NCBI GenBank assembly: GCA_947244675.1
Contig: CAMXLV010000082.1
Location: forward strand, 1-8,090
Direction: 5' to 3'
Source: an uncultured Clostridium sp.
Lineage (GTDB): Bacteria > Bacillota_A > Clostridia > TANB77 > CAG-508
Length of the DNA stretch: 8,090 bases
Under the pieces are notes generated by a model that had not been told where the DNA came from, did not search any database, and worked only from the letters and a program-made list of their open reading frames with translations. The position numbers and the translations under genes were made by a program. Shown in pieces: positions 1 to 5,781 of the stretch. How positions within the stretch are numbered: position 1 is the first letter of the stretch; each line of letters opens with the position of its first letter.

Positions 1-258
1 TTTATGTATTTCTATAATTGAATATAACAATAATTCACATACTTCTTAACTAGTTGACATTTTGTCTTAACGTCAAAAATTTTCGAGAAAACTGTTTGCT
101 AATAAGAAATAATTCTTAATACTAAAACTCTTTTGAAATTAAGAGAATTAGAAAAAGTTTGGCAGACGAACAAAGATTAAGCATATAAAGAAATTTAAAA
201 GGACAAAATTTAGAAATATGCTCATTTCAAAAAACAAAACAAAAATTCGATAAAATAC
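1..258. other. Gene-free upstream region with imperfect hairpins
   Basis: I find no supportable coding region here on either strand. The stretch is very AT-rich and has two imperfect inverted repeats. The first pairs 111-120 with 138-149 (10 pairs, a 2-nt bulge, 17-nt loop). The second pairs AGCATAT at 180-186 with ATATGCT at 216-222, plus an inner AAATTT/AAATTT pair (191-196 and 206-211) separated from the outer stem by a symmetric 4x4 internal loop. Neither is followed by a T-run, so neither looks like a terminator. They lie upstream of the promoter at 259-287 and would not be in the leader made from it. No RNA family is recognised. Confidence 0.4.
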
Positions 259-287
259 TTGACTTTTTGAATAAGTGTTTATATAAT
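259..287 (+). promoter_or_regulatory. Sigma-A promoter of the HD-ruvA-rarA operon
   Basis: The -35 TTGACT (259-264) and the -10 TATAAT (282-287) are separated by exactly 17 nt. The predicted transcription start is about 294, which leaves a leader of roughly 20 nt holding a purine-rich SD (GGAAGG, 301-306) before the ATG at 313. No separate promoter is visible before ruvA or rarA. Confidence 0.8.
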
Positions 288-312
288 ATCAAAAAAGAAG
301 GGAAGGAAAAAA

Positions 313-867
313 ATGAAGGAACAATTTATCGAGCTATTAAAAAAAGTATCAAGAGAGGGAATAGAAGAACTAATCCAATTTTTAGAAAAATCAGACTTCT
401 TTACAGCACCAGCCAGTACAAGATTTCATGGAGACCATGAAGGAGGACTTGTAGAACATAGCTTAAAAGTATATGAAATATTAAAACATAAGGTAGAGCA
501 TTCAATTATGCCAATTGAAATACCAAAAGAATCCATTATACTAATAGCACTATTACATGACATTTGTAAAACCAACTTTTACAAAATAGACTATCGAAAC
601 GCCAAAAATGCATTAGGAGTATGGGAAAAAGTACCTTACTATACAGTAGATGATACCATACCATATGGACATGGCGAAAAATCAGTAATGATGATAACCG
701 AATACATCAAATTAACACCAGAAGAAAAATACTCTATTCGTTGGCATATGGGATATACAGAGCCAAAAGAAAATTACAATGCCATAGGAAGTAGTTATAG
801 CAAATACCCAATTGCATTATTAACACATGAAGCAGACTTAGAAGCAACCTATTTTTACAACACATAA
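313..867 (+). CDS. HD-domain metal-dependent phosphohydrolase
   Basis: This 184-aa cytosolic protein has HD-superfamily metal-ligand motifs in order: H49 in GLVEHS, H82-D83 in ALLHDICK, H120 in YGHGEK, H145 in IRWHMG, and H172/D175 in THEADLEA. HD proteins hydrolyse phosphoester bonds in nucleotides, cyclic dinucleotides or RNA. The short domain resembles the HD part of YhaM-type 3'-5' exoribonucleases, but there is no OB-fold nucleic-acid-binding domain, so the substrate is unknown. The ATG at 313 has a good SD 6 nt upstream and follows a strong promoter. ruvA starts 29 nt after the stop with its own SD, so the gene leads an operon with two DNA-repair genes. A nucleotide or nucleic-acid role is plausible from that context but is inference. 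Confidence 0.8.
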   Translation: MKEQFIELLKKVSREGIEELIQFLEKSDFFTAPASTRFHGDHEGGLVEHSLKVYEILKHKVEHSIMPIEIPKESIILIALLHDICKTNFYKIDYRNAKNALGVWEKVPYYTVDDTIPYGHGEKSVMMITEYIKLTPEEKYSIRWHMGYTEPKENYNAIGSSYSKYPIALLTHEADLEATYFYNT

Positions 868-896
868 AACATAAAAAAAGGAAGGAAAAAGTAAAA

Positions 897-1553
897 ATGT
901 TAGCATATATTAAAGGAACCTTAGAAATGAAAATGACAGGATACATCGTCATAGATGTAGGAGGATTAGGCTACAAAATATTTATGTCAGAAGCTGGCAT
1001 TGAAAAATTAGGAAACATAGGAGAAACCATCAAAGTACATACTTATTATCGAGTAAGAGAAGATGATATTAGCATCTATGGATTTAATACACTAGAAGAA
1101 CTAAAAATGTTTGAATTACTAATCAGCGTAAGTGGAGTAGGAGCCAAAACAGCACTAACCATGTTAGCAGTATGTGCACCATCCGAATTTGCTTTAGCAG
1201 TAATCTCAGAAGATATAAAAGCACTAACAGGAATACCTGGAATAGGGGCTAAATCAGCACAAAGAATCATTTTAGAATTAAAAGATAAAATTACAAAAGA
1301 GCAACAAATACAAAACATCAATGAGCAAATAAACAAACAAGCCAAGACAAAAGGAAAAATAGAAAAAACAGAAGAAGAGGAAAAATTACAACAAGCCATT
1401 GAAAATAACAACAAAGTAGCAGAAGCAGTTGCAGCACTTCAAGTATTAGGCTACAACAAAAAAGAAATAGAAAAAGCCTTTAGTACAATTGATAAAAACG
1501 AACTAAGCACAGAAGAACTAATCAAAAAAGGACTAAATCTTTTAGGAAAATAA
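897..1553 (+). CDS. ruvA: Holliday junction branch migration protein RuvA
   Basis: RuvA tetramers bind four-way DNA junctions and load the RuvB motor for branch migration and RuvC for cleavage. All three domains are visible: an N-terminal OB fold (about 1-63, MLAYIKGTLE start and YYRVREDDISIYGF end), tandem helix-hairpin-helix motifs SGVGAK (79-84) and PGIGAK (114-119), and a C-terminal three-helix domain III (about 170-218, VAEAVAALQVLGY). At 218 aa it is somewhat longer than the usual 190-205, because of a charged Lys/Glu/Gln-rich linker at about 132-170 between domains II and III. The SD AAGGAAGG precedes the ATG. It is cotranscribed with the HD gene upstream and rarA downstream. ruvB and ruvC, frequent neighbours elsewhere, are not in the window. 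Confidence 0.95.
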   Translation: MLAYIKGTLEMKMTGYIVIDVGGLGYKIFMSEAGIEKLGNIGETIKVHTYYRVREDDISIYGFNTLEELKMFELLISVSGVGAKTALTMLAVCAPSEFALAVISEDIKALTGIPGIGAKSAQRIILELKDKITKEQQIQNINEQINKQAKTKGKIEKTEEEEKLQQAIENNNKVAEAVAALQVLGYNKKEIEKAFSTIDKNELSTEELIKKGLNLLGK

Positions 1554-1584
1554 ATAAGAGTTAATCCAAATAAAAAGGAGAAAT

Positions 1585-2835
1585 ATGAACCATAAGGAAC
1601 CATTAGCCTTTCGTATAAGGCCAAAAACATTAGAAGAGTATGTTGGGCAAGAGCATATTATTGGAAAAGATAAAATCTTATATAGAACTATAAAAGCAGA
1701 CAGATTATCTAGTATCATTCTATTTGGCCCACCTGGATGTGGAAAAACATCTTTAGCAAGAGTAATTAGTGAAACCACAAAATACAAATTTTACAAAATA
1801 AATGCTGTTACATCAGGAGTAGCAGACATCAAAAAAGTAGTAGAAGAAACCAAAAATTTTATGCTAAACCCAAGCGGAAAAAGCATTTTATTTATTGATG
1901 AAATTCATCGATTCAACAAACTACAACAAGATGCCTTATTACCATTTGTAGAAAATGGAACCATTATTCTTATTGGTGCAACCACAGAAAATCCATATTT
2001 TGAAGTAAACAAAGCGTTAATTTCAAGATCTATGGTAGTAAAACTAAATCCATTAACCGAAAAAGACATCTATCAAGTATTAAAAAATGCTTTAGTAAGA
2101 AAAGATGGATTAGGAGAATACAATATCCAAATAGAAGACGAAACCCTAAAAAAAATAGCATTCATTAGTAATGGAGATGTAAGAACGGCATTAAATGGGC
2201 TAGAAATAGCAACCCTAACAACAAATATGTCAGAAGATGGAGTCATTCATATAACTGATGAAGTCATAAAAAACAGTATACAAGACAGAAAAGCCATATT
2301 TGATAAAAATGGAGAAGAACATTATGACAATATAAGTGCTTTTATCAAATCTATGAGAGGTTCTGATCCAGATGCTACCATATTCTATTTAGCAAGGGCT
2401 TTAAATGGGGGAGAAGATCCGTTATTTTTAGCTAGAAGAATCACTATCTGTGCTTCTGAAGATGTAGGCATGGCAAACCCAAATGCCTTAGTAGTAGCCA
2501 ATAGTGCCATGCAAGCTATTCATATGATTGGAATGCCAGAGGCAAGAATTTTATTAGCAGAAGCAGCTACTTATGTAGCAACCTCTAAAAAATCAAATGC
2601 AACTTATTTAGGAATTAATCGAGCTTTAGAAGACGTGCAAACCAAAGATACAGGAGAAATTCCAATGCATATAAGAAATGCACCCATCGAAAAAATGAAA
2701 GAATTGGGATATAGTGAAGGATATTTATATCCACATGATTTCCCAGGCAATTACGTGGAGCAACAATACTTGCCAGATAAAATGTTAGAAACAAAATACT
2801 ATTGCCCAGATGAGAATTGTCAAAATCAGCAATAA
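1585..2835 (+). CDS. rarA: Replication-associated recombination protein RarA/MgsA (AAA+ ATPase)
   Basis: This 416-aa clamp-loader-like AAA+ ATPase belongs to the RarA/MgsA/WRNIP1 family, which acts at stalled replication forks. Visible motifs are the N-terminal [11 protein letters not shown] box (12-22), Walker [10 protein letters not shown] (48-56), Walker B ILFIDE (101-106) followed by IHRFNK, sensor 1 GATTENP (131-137), the arginine-finger region ISRS (146-149), and sensor 2 GDVRTALN (197-204). The RarA-specific tetramerisation and C-terminal domain runs from about 250 to the end. Length is near the family norm. The last residues (CPDENCQ) form a small two-cysteine tail of unclear meaning. 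The ATG has an AAGGAG SD and lies 31 nt after ruvA. RarA is not a RuvB substitute by known function, though the two are structurally related AAA+ proteins. Confidence 0.95.
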   Translation: MNHKEPLAFRIRPKTLEEYVGQEHIIGKDKILYRTIKADRLSSIILFGPPGCGKTSLARVISETTKYKFYKINAVTSGVADIKKVVEETKNFMLNPSGKSILFIDEIHRFNKLQQDALLPFVENGTIILIGATTENPYFEVNKALISRSMVVKLNPLTEKDIYQVLKNALVRKDGLGEYNIQIEDETLKKIAFISNGDVRTALNGLEIATLTTNMSEDGVIHITDEVIKNSIQDRKAIFDKNGEEHYDNISAFIKSMRGSDPDATIFYLARALNGGEDPLFLARRITICASEDVGMANPNALVVANSAMQAIHMIGMPEARILLAEAATYVATSKKSNATYLGINRALEDVQTKDTGEIPMHIRNAPIEKMKELGYSEGYLYPHDFPGNYVEQQYLPDKMLETKYYCPDENCQNQQ

Positions 2836-2914
2836 TACTAATAACAAGGCATAATATTTGTTTAATAAAATAGAAAAAATAAAAAATACAAAAGAATAAA
2901 TTTATAAAAATTGG

Positions 2915-2939
2915 AAAACCTACTAAAAAGTAGGTTTTT
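2915..2939 (+). terminator. Rho-independent terminator after rarA, abutting the next start codon
   Basis: AAAACCTACT (2915-2924) pairs perfectly with AGTAGGTTTT (2929-2938) across an AAAA loop, and a T-run at 2935-2939 follows. It lies 80 nt after the rarA stop and ends only 3 nt before the ATG at 2943. The sole SD-like sequence of that gene (GTAGG, 2930-2934) is inside the 3' arm. Confidence 0.75.
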
Positions 2940-2942
2940 ATT

Positions 2943-3290
2943 ATGGTTAAAAAAATGATAATTGGATTATTAGCAGGAGTAGTAAGTGGATTATTTTCAA
3001 CAGGTGGAGGAATGATATTAGTTCCAGCATTCATCCATCTATTAAACATAGATGACACAAAAGCAAGAGGAACATCCATATGTTGTATTTTACCAATGGT
3101 ACTAACAAGTAGTTTCTTTTATTACAAAGGAAACTTTATTGACTGGAGAGTGGCACGTTTATGTGCTATAGGAGGAAGCATAGGTGGTTATATTGGAGCA
3201 AAACTACTAAAAAAGTTACCAGAAAAAGTAATGAAAATAGCATTCACTATATTTTTAGCTTATGTATCATATAAAATGATTATAAATTAG
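2943..3290 (+). CDS. TauE/SafE (TSUP) family transporter, N-terminal half protein
   Basis: This 115-aa integral membrane protein corresponds to one repeat unit of the sulfite exporter TauE/SafE family, whose full-length members have about 250 aa and two homologous halves. The signature GLLAGVVSGLFSTGGGMILVP lies near residues 8-28, followed by hydrophobic segments at about 45-60, 70-90 and 95-113. The family exports or imports sulfur- or carbon-containing anions; the substrate here cannot be deduced. The next gene, 8 nt downstream, encodes the matching second half, so the two probably form one transporter as a heterodimer. The start is not certain: ATG 2943 has only a weak SD (GTAGG) inside the preceding hairpin, and the in-frame ATG at 2955 has none better. 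Confidence 0.85.
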   Translation: MVKKMIIGLLAGVVSGLFSTGGGMILVPAFIHLLNIDDTKARGTSICCILPMVLTSSFFYYKGNFIDWRVARLCAIGGSIGGYIGAKLLKKLPEKVMKIAFTIFLAYVSYKMIIN

Positions 3291-3298
3291 GGGGAAAT

Positions 3299-3691
3299 AT
3301 GACAGAAATATTAATAGGGATTATTTCCGGAATTGTAAGTGGAACAGGAATGGGAGGAGGAACCATTCTAATTTTTCTTTTATCATATATGTTAGGAATA
3401 GAGCAACATATAGCACAAGCAACTAATTTAATTTTTTTCATTCCAACAGCTTTGATGGCAATTATCGTAAATTTCAAAAACAAAAATATAGATATAAAAG
3501 CAGCCATACTAATATCGGTATTTGGAATTTTAGGAGCAATTATTGGTGCTAATATATCAATTCATATAGAGGTAGGAATTTTAAAAAAATGTTTTGGAGT
3601 TTTTTTAGCGATTGTGACCATAAATGAAATATATTCCATTTTCAAATTATATGGAAAATCGTATAAAAATAAGGAAAAAGAGCAAAAATAG
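3299..3691 (+). CDS. TauE/SafE (TSUP) family transporter, C-terminal half protein
   Basis: This 130-aa membrane protein is the second half of the split TSUP transporter. It repeats the family signature as GIISGIVSGTGMGGGTIL (about residues 7-23), the glycine-rich stretch matching STGGG of its partner. Further hydrophobic segments lie at about 40-58, 67-88 and 94-116, and a basic tail (KSYKNKEKEQK) is probably cytoplasmic. The ATG is preceded by GGGGGAAAT, a strong SD beginning at the stop codon of the first half. This argues for coupled translation and equal stoichiometry. There is no sign of a recent frameshift: each half has its own start, SD and complete membrane segments. Confidence 0.85.
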   Translation: MTEILIGIISGIVSGTGMGGGTILIFLLSYMLGIEQHIAQATNLIFFIPTALMAIIVNFKNKNIDIKAAILISVFGILGAIIGANISIHIEVGILKKCFGVFLAIVTINEIYSIFKLYGKSYKNKEKEQK

Positions 3692-3734
3692 AAATATAAC
3701 AAAAAGTTGTATAAAAATCTTGGAGGTGAAGAAA

Positions 3735-3875
3735 ATGAAATTTGTAAAAGGTGTTATGATTGGTGGTTTAATTACAACAGGGTTAATGATGATGTATGCA
3801 GAAAATGATATGATGAATAAGAAAAAACTAATGAAAAAAGGAAAGCAAATTGCTAAAAAGATGGGAATCATGTAA
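3735..3875 (+). CDS. 46-aa single-pass basic membrane peptide
   Basis: The open frame extends upstream to 3624, but that part overlaps the TSUP gene out of frame. A near-perfect SD (GGAGGTG, 3722-3728) points to the ATG at 3735, giving 46 residues. The peptide has a short basic N-terminus (MKFVKG), one Gly/Met-rich hydrophobic helix (about 7-21, VMIGGLITTGLMMMY), and a lysine-rich tail (KKKLMKKGKQIAKKMG). The layout resembles small YtxH-like membrane proteins, but assignment to a family is not secure. Met is very frequent (10 of 46). It starts 43 nt after the TSUP pair, probably in the same transcript, and ends just before a terminator. Confidence 0.7.
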   Translation: MKFVKGVMIGGLITTGLMMMYAENDMMNKKKLMKKGKQIAKKMGIM

Positions 3876-3899
3876 TTTTAAATAATAAAAATAAAAAAC

Positions 3900-3929
3900 A
3901 AAGGGTAGAAAATAAGATTTCTACCCTTT
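3900..3929. terminator. Bidirectional terminator
   Basis: AAAGGGTAGAAA (3900-3911) pairs perfectly with TTTCTACCCTTT (3918-3929) around a 6-nt loop. The plus strand continues into a T-rich stretch (3931-3940), and the minus strand reads a T-rich stretch from 3898 downward. It can stop both the plus-strand transcript of the 46-aa gene and the minus-strand transcript of the cysteine-rich gene. Confidence 0.85.
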
Positions 3930-3944
3930 ATAATATTTTTTAAA

Positions 3945-4415
3945 TTATTTGCATTCTGGCTTTTCAAAGCAATCATCTTTTTTTTCGTCTTCACATACAG
4001 AGCATTTATCACAATCAGAAATAAAACAATCACATTTGTCGCATTTATCACCTTTTAAGCATTTTCCTTCGTGATGACATTTAGCACAAATTTTAATTTT
4101 TTTAGTATCATTTACCCAAATTTGAAGAGCATATTCTTTTCCTGGACAAAGAGGTCCAAAAACGAATTCTCCTTCTTTATCAGTAAACGTATGACCAATT
4201 GGTCTTCTTTCTTCTTTACCATGCTCACAAACAACTTCTACTAATTTAACAACAGCATCTTTTACTGGTTCTTTAAAACAATTTTTTACTACTCCATAAA
4301 TAACATCACGATTATCTTCTGGTAGCGTAATGTCTAAATCAAATTGTTTTCCTCCAGAAATTACACCATCTACATCAAGAACTGGACAACAAGGTTTTTT
4401 ATGATCCATTTCCAT
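3945..4415 (-). CDS. Cysteine-rich protein with carboxypeptidase-regulatory-like (beta-sandwich) domain
   Basis: The 156-aa product has no signal peptide or membrane helix. The middle part (about 35-105) reads like a carboxypeptidase regulatory-like beta-sandwich: DVIYGVVKN..KEPVKDAVVKLVEV, then HTFTDKEGEFVFGPLCPGKEYALQIW. A lysine/aspartate-rich tail holds 11 cysteines in C-x2-C-like spacing (CAKC, CDKCDC, CDKCSVC). With PCC near the N-terminus there are 16 cysteines in all, suggesting metal binding or disulfide cross-linking, as in spore-coat or other structural proteins; that role is inference. An ATG at 4424 is in frame, but AAAGGA touches it directly. The ATG at 4415 lies 9 nt from that SD and is preferred. 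The gene is convergent with the TSUP cluster and divergent from the DUF2752 gene. Confidence 0.7.
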   Translation of the reverse strand: MEMDHKKPCCPVLDVDGVISGGKQFDLDITLPEDNRDVIYGVVKNCFKEPVKDAVVKLVEVVCEHGKEERRPIGHTFTDKEGEFVFGPLCPGKEYALQIWVNDTKKIKICAKCHHEGKCLKGDKCDKCDCFISDCDKCSVCEDEKKDDCFEKPECK

Positions 4416-4437
4416 CTTTATCATTCCTTTCTTTTTT

Positions 4438-4453
4438 GTAACTTTTAAGTTAC
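4438..4453. promoter_or_regulatory. Inverted repeat in the leader of the cysteine-rich gene
   Basis: GTAACTT (4438-4444) and AAGTTAC (4447-4453) form a 7-bp perfect dyad with a 2-bp centre, just upstream of the SD of the minus-strand gene. It is too short-looped for a good RNA hairpin and fits a protein-binding site better. Function unproven. Confidence 0.35.
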
Positions 4454-4459
4454 CTTATA

Positions 4460-4485
4460 TATCATATGAAAAAAATGTAGAAAGT
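4460..4485 (-). promoter_or_regulatory. Possible sigma-K/sigma-E-type promoter of the cysteine-rich gene
   Basis: Read on the minus strand, CATATGATA (4468 to 4460) matches the mother-cell sigma-K -10 pattern CATAnnnTA, and an AC dinucleotide at 4485-4484 sits 15 nt upstream as a minimal -35. No convincing sigma-A -35 is seen at the right distance. In such AT-rich DNA this match may arise by chance. Confidence 0.3.
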
Positions 4486-4513
4486 TGAAAGAAAAATAAA
4501 TATCTTGTATAAT
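4485..4513 (+). promoter_or_regulatory. Sigma-A promoter of the DUF2752 gene
   Basis: TTGAAA (4485-4490) and TATAAT (4508-4513) are 17 nt apart. The expected transcription start (about 4520) falls within the SD AAGGAGG (4518-4524), so the leader is only about 15 nt and part of the SD may be the extreme 5' end. Confidence 0.75.
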
Positions 4514-4534
4514 AAAAAAGGAGGAAAAAGCATC

Positions 4535-4906
4535 ATGAACAAAAAAAGCCTTATTATTTTAGGAATAGAAATAAGTGCAGTAATTATATTATATGGTTTT
4601 GTTAATTCTAAATATTTACCAATGCTTCCATCTTGTAGCATTTACCAAAATACTACTTGGCAATGTCCAGCCTGTGGAGGAACTAGATGTGTCATATTTT
4701 TTTTACAAGGAAAATGGGGGCAAGCCTTTTTAGCACATAGTATATTTTTTATGGCAATACTATATGCTATTTTAGTAAATATCATATATATAATTAACCT
4801 AAATAGAAAAAAGCCAATCCTTACATGGATATATCCAAAACCTTGGTATAGTATTATCTTTGCAATTTTACTTATCCTTTATTGGATTTTACGAAATTTG
4901 TTGTAA
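4535..4906 (+). CDS. DUF2752 family membrane protein
   Basis: This 123-aa membrane protein has the DUF2752 hallmark CPACGGTR (44-51), preceded by a further cysteine (C34) and followed by C52. Three hydrophobic helices lie at about 5-22, 66-89 and 103-121. The CPxCGGTR cysteines sit in the loop after the first helix, next to the membrane. The family is widespread but has no established biochemical role. The frame is open from 4505, but AAGGAGG at 4518-4524 directs initiation to the ATG at 4535, giving MNKKSLIILG. The next gene has its own promoter. DUF2752 genes often sit beside small membrane proteins of the DUF4190/CD225 kind, as here. Confidence 0.85.
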   Translation: MNKKSLIILGIEISAVIILYGFVNSKYLPMLPSCSIYQNTTWQCPACGGTRCVIFFLQGKWGQAFLAHSIFFMAILYAILVNIIYIINLNRKKPILTWIYPKPWYSIIFAILLILYWILRNLL

Positions 4907-4929
4907 AAAATGAAAAAGAATAGTATAAT
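4901..4929 (+). promoter_or_regulatory. Sigma-A promoter of the DUF4190-like gene
   Basis: TTGTAA (4901-4906, overlapping the last codons of the DUF2752 gene) and a perfect TATAAT (4924-4929) are 17 nt apart. An SD (GAAGGGAG) precedes the ATG at 4966. Confidence 0.7.
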
Positions 4930-4965
4930 AGAAGTATAAGATATAAGAGAAGGGAGAAATAAAAT

Positions 4966-5397
4966 ATGGAGGAAGAAAAAAAAGAAATCATAGAAGTAGA
5001 AAATGTGAATCATAAAGAAGTAACAGTAAGTCAATCAGAAGGCCCAAAAACAGAAGTAAAAAAAGAAGAACCAAAAAAGGAAAGAAAAGGATTTTGTATT
5101 GCAGCTATGGTATTAGGAATTGTAGCATTAGTATTTTTCTGTGTATGGTATTTATCTATTCCATGTGCTATATTAGCAATCATATTTGGTATATTAGGGA
5201 TTAAATCAATAGGAAAAGGGATGGCAATAGCAGGTGTGGTAACAGGAAGTATTAGTTTAGTATTGTGGATATTTGCCATAATCTTTATCTTTGTATTTGG
5301 TGTTGCAATAGGAATTACAGATGCTTTAGATAATGATTATAGTCATTATTATAATTACCGAAATTATCGTAACAATAGTTGGTATGATTATGATTAA
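4966..5397 (+). CDS. DUF4190-like small membrane protein
   Basis: The 143-aa product has three parts. A highly charged Glu/Lys N-terminal region (1-41) is probably cytoplasmic and unstructured. The hydrophobic core has helices at about 43-62, 64-79 and 86-117, with Gly-rich turns (FGILGIKSIGKGMAIAGVVTG) typical of DUF4190 proteins. A Tyr/Asn/Asp-rich tail (about 123-143, with repeated Y-N-Y and N-Y-R units) ends the protein. DUF4190 proteins have no settled function. The gene has its own promoter and ends 63 nt before a strong terminator, so it can be transcribed alone or by readthrough from the DUF2752 gene. Confidence 0.8.
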   Translation: MEEEKKEIIEVENVNHKEVTVSQSEGPKTEVKKEEPKKERKGFCIAAMVLGIVALVFFCVWYLSIPCAILAIIFGILGIKSIGKGMAIAGVVTGSISLVLWIFAIIFIFVFGVAIGITDALDNDYSHYYNYRNYRNNSWYDYD

Positions 5398-5460
5398 TAA
5401 AAACATATGAACTTAAAAAACTATGTAGAGATTTTTACAGCCAAAAAAGTATATAGTAAA

Positions 5461-5498
5461 AAAAAAGAACTTTAAAAAAGAAAGTTCTTTTTTTTTTA
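5461..5498 (+). terminator. Strong rho-independent terminator
   Basis: AAAGAACTTT (5464-5473) pairs perfectly with AAAGTTCTTT (5481-5490) around a 7-nt A-rich loop. The stem can be extended by further A-T pairs, and 11 consecutive T residues end it (5488-5498). It closes the DUF4190-like transcript and insulates the PdaB-like fragment. Confidence 0.85.
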
Positions 5499-5505
5499 GA
5501 AAAGC

Positions 5506-5513
5506 ATACAATT
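5506..5513 (+). promoter_or_regulatory. Sigma-E-like -10 box before the PdaB-like fragment
   Basis: CATACAAT agrees with the mother-cell sigma-E -10 consensus (CATACAnT), at a suitable distance (37 nt) from the ATG at 5543. Known pdaB genes are sigma-E controlled, which fits. No clear -35 is seen in the upstream T-run, so support is partial. Confidence 0.35.
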
Positions 5514-5542
5514 AAAATATCTTAAACTTAGGAGGAATAAAA

Positions 5543-5755
5543 ATGTTTTTCGTATTTAACAAGCAAAAAATATATGCTTACTTAGTATCAATTGTAACAG
5601 TTGTCTTACTGTTTTGTGTAGCAGGAAGCATAAATAATGTGGCAAGTGGAGAAAATAGTATACCAACAGCAAGTAATATGCAAAAATTATTACCAATTTA
5701 TAATGTGCAAACAAACCAAAAAAAAGTAGCTTTTACTATGAATTGTGCATGGTAA
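5543..5755 (+). pseudogene. Truncated PdaB-like sporulation polysaccharide deacetylase (5' fragment)
   Basis: The 70-residue frame has a normal start (SD GGAGGA, 5531-5536). It encodes a PdaB-like N-terminus: MFFVFNKQKIY, one membrane anchor (about 11-30), a linker, then IYNVQTNQKKVAFTMNCAW, the lead-in to the first catalytic strand of the NodB-type deacetylase domain. In the family this reads (A/S)hTFDxxWG and continues for about 130 residues or more, with the remaining catalytic motifs. Here a TAA follows the Trp directly and no reading frame downstream continues the domain. The usual catalytic Asp position is Asn (TMN); this could be a lineage variant or decay. Upstream sequence looks intact, so the break is sharp. 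It may be a dead remnant or the 5' half of a gene split by an inserted element. Confidence 0.7.
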
Positions 5756-5774
5756 CAATTACTTTTGTGATAGA

Positions 5775-5781
5775 AACTAAA
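5775..5781 (+). repeat. Target-site duplication, left copy
   Basis: AACTAAA directly abuts the left terminal inverted repeat and is repeated exactly at 5998-6004, directly after the right one. Removing the element and one copy joins the flanks cleanly. Confidence 0.75.

Noticed and set aside
54..59. TTGACA as a -35 promoter element, and its resemblance to AGTTGACATT near 8046
   Set aside because: No -10 is found at 16-18 nt, and a shared 10-mer in DNA this AT-rich, with a promoter hexamer in it, is not convincing as a repeat pair.
734..952. Minus-strand open frame of 72 codons, and similar ones at 1076-1414, 1542-1787, 2615-3079, 3280-3507, 3647-3871, 5031-5279 and 6335-6517
   Set aside because: All lie opposite well-supported plus-strand genes, have no recognisable domain, and are expected when A-rich coding strands are read in reverse.
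3624..3734. 37-codon upstream extension of the 46-aa membrane peptide
   Set aside because: It overlaps the TSUP second-half gene out of frame and has no SD, whereas GGAGGTG at 3722-3728 points to the ATG at 3735.
4416..4424. ATG at 4424 as start of the cysteine-rich gene
   Set aside because: The SD AAAGGA touches this codon directly; the ATG at 4415 has workable spacing.
4505..4534. Longer start of the DUF2752 gene
   Set aside because: The position overlaps the -10 box of its own promoter and lies upstream of the predicted transcription start and the AAGGAGG SD.
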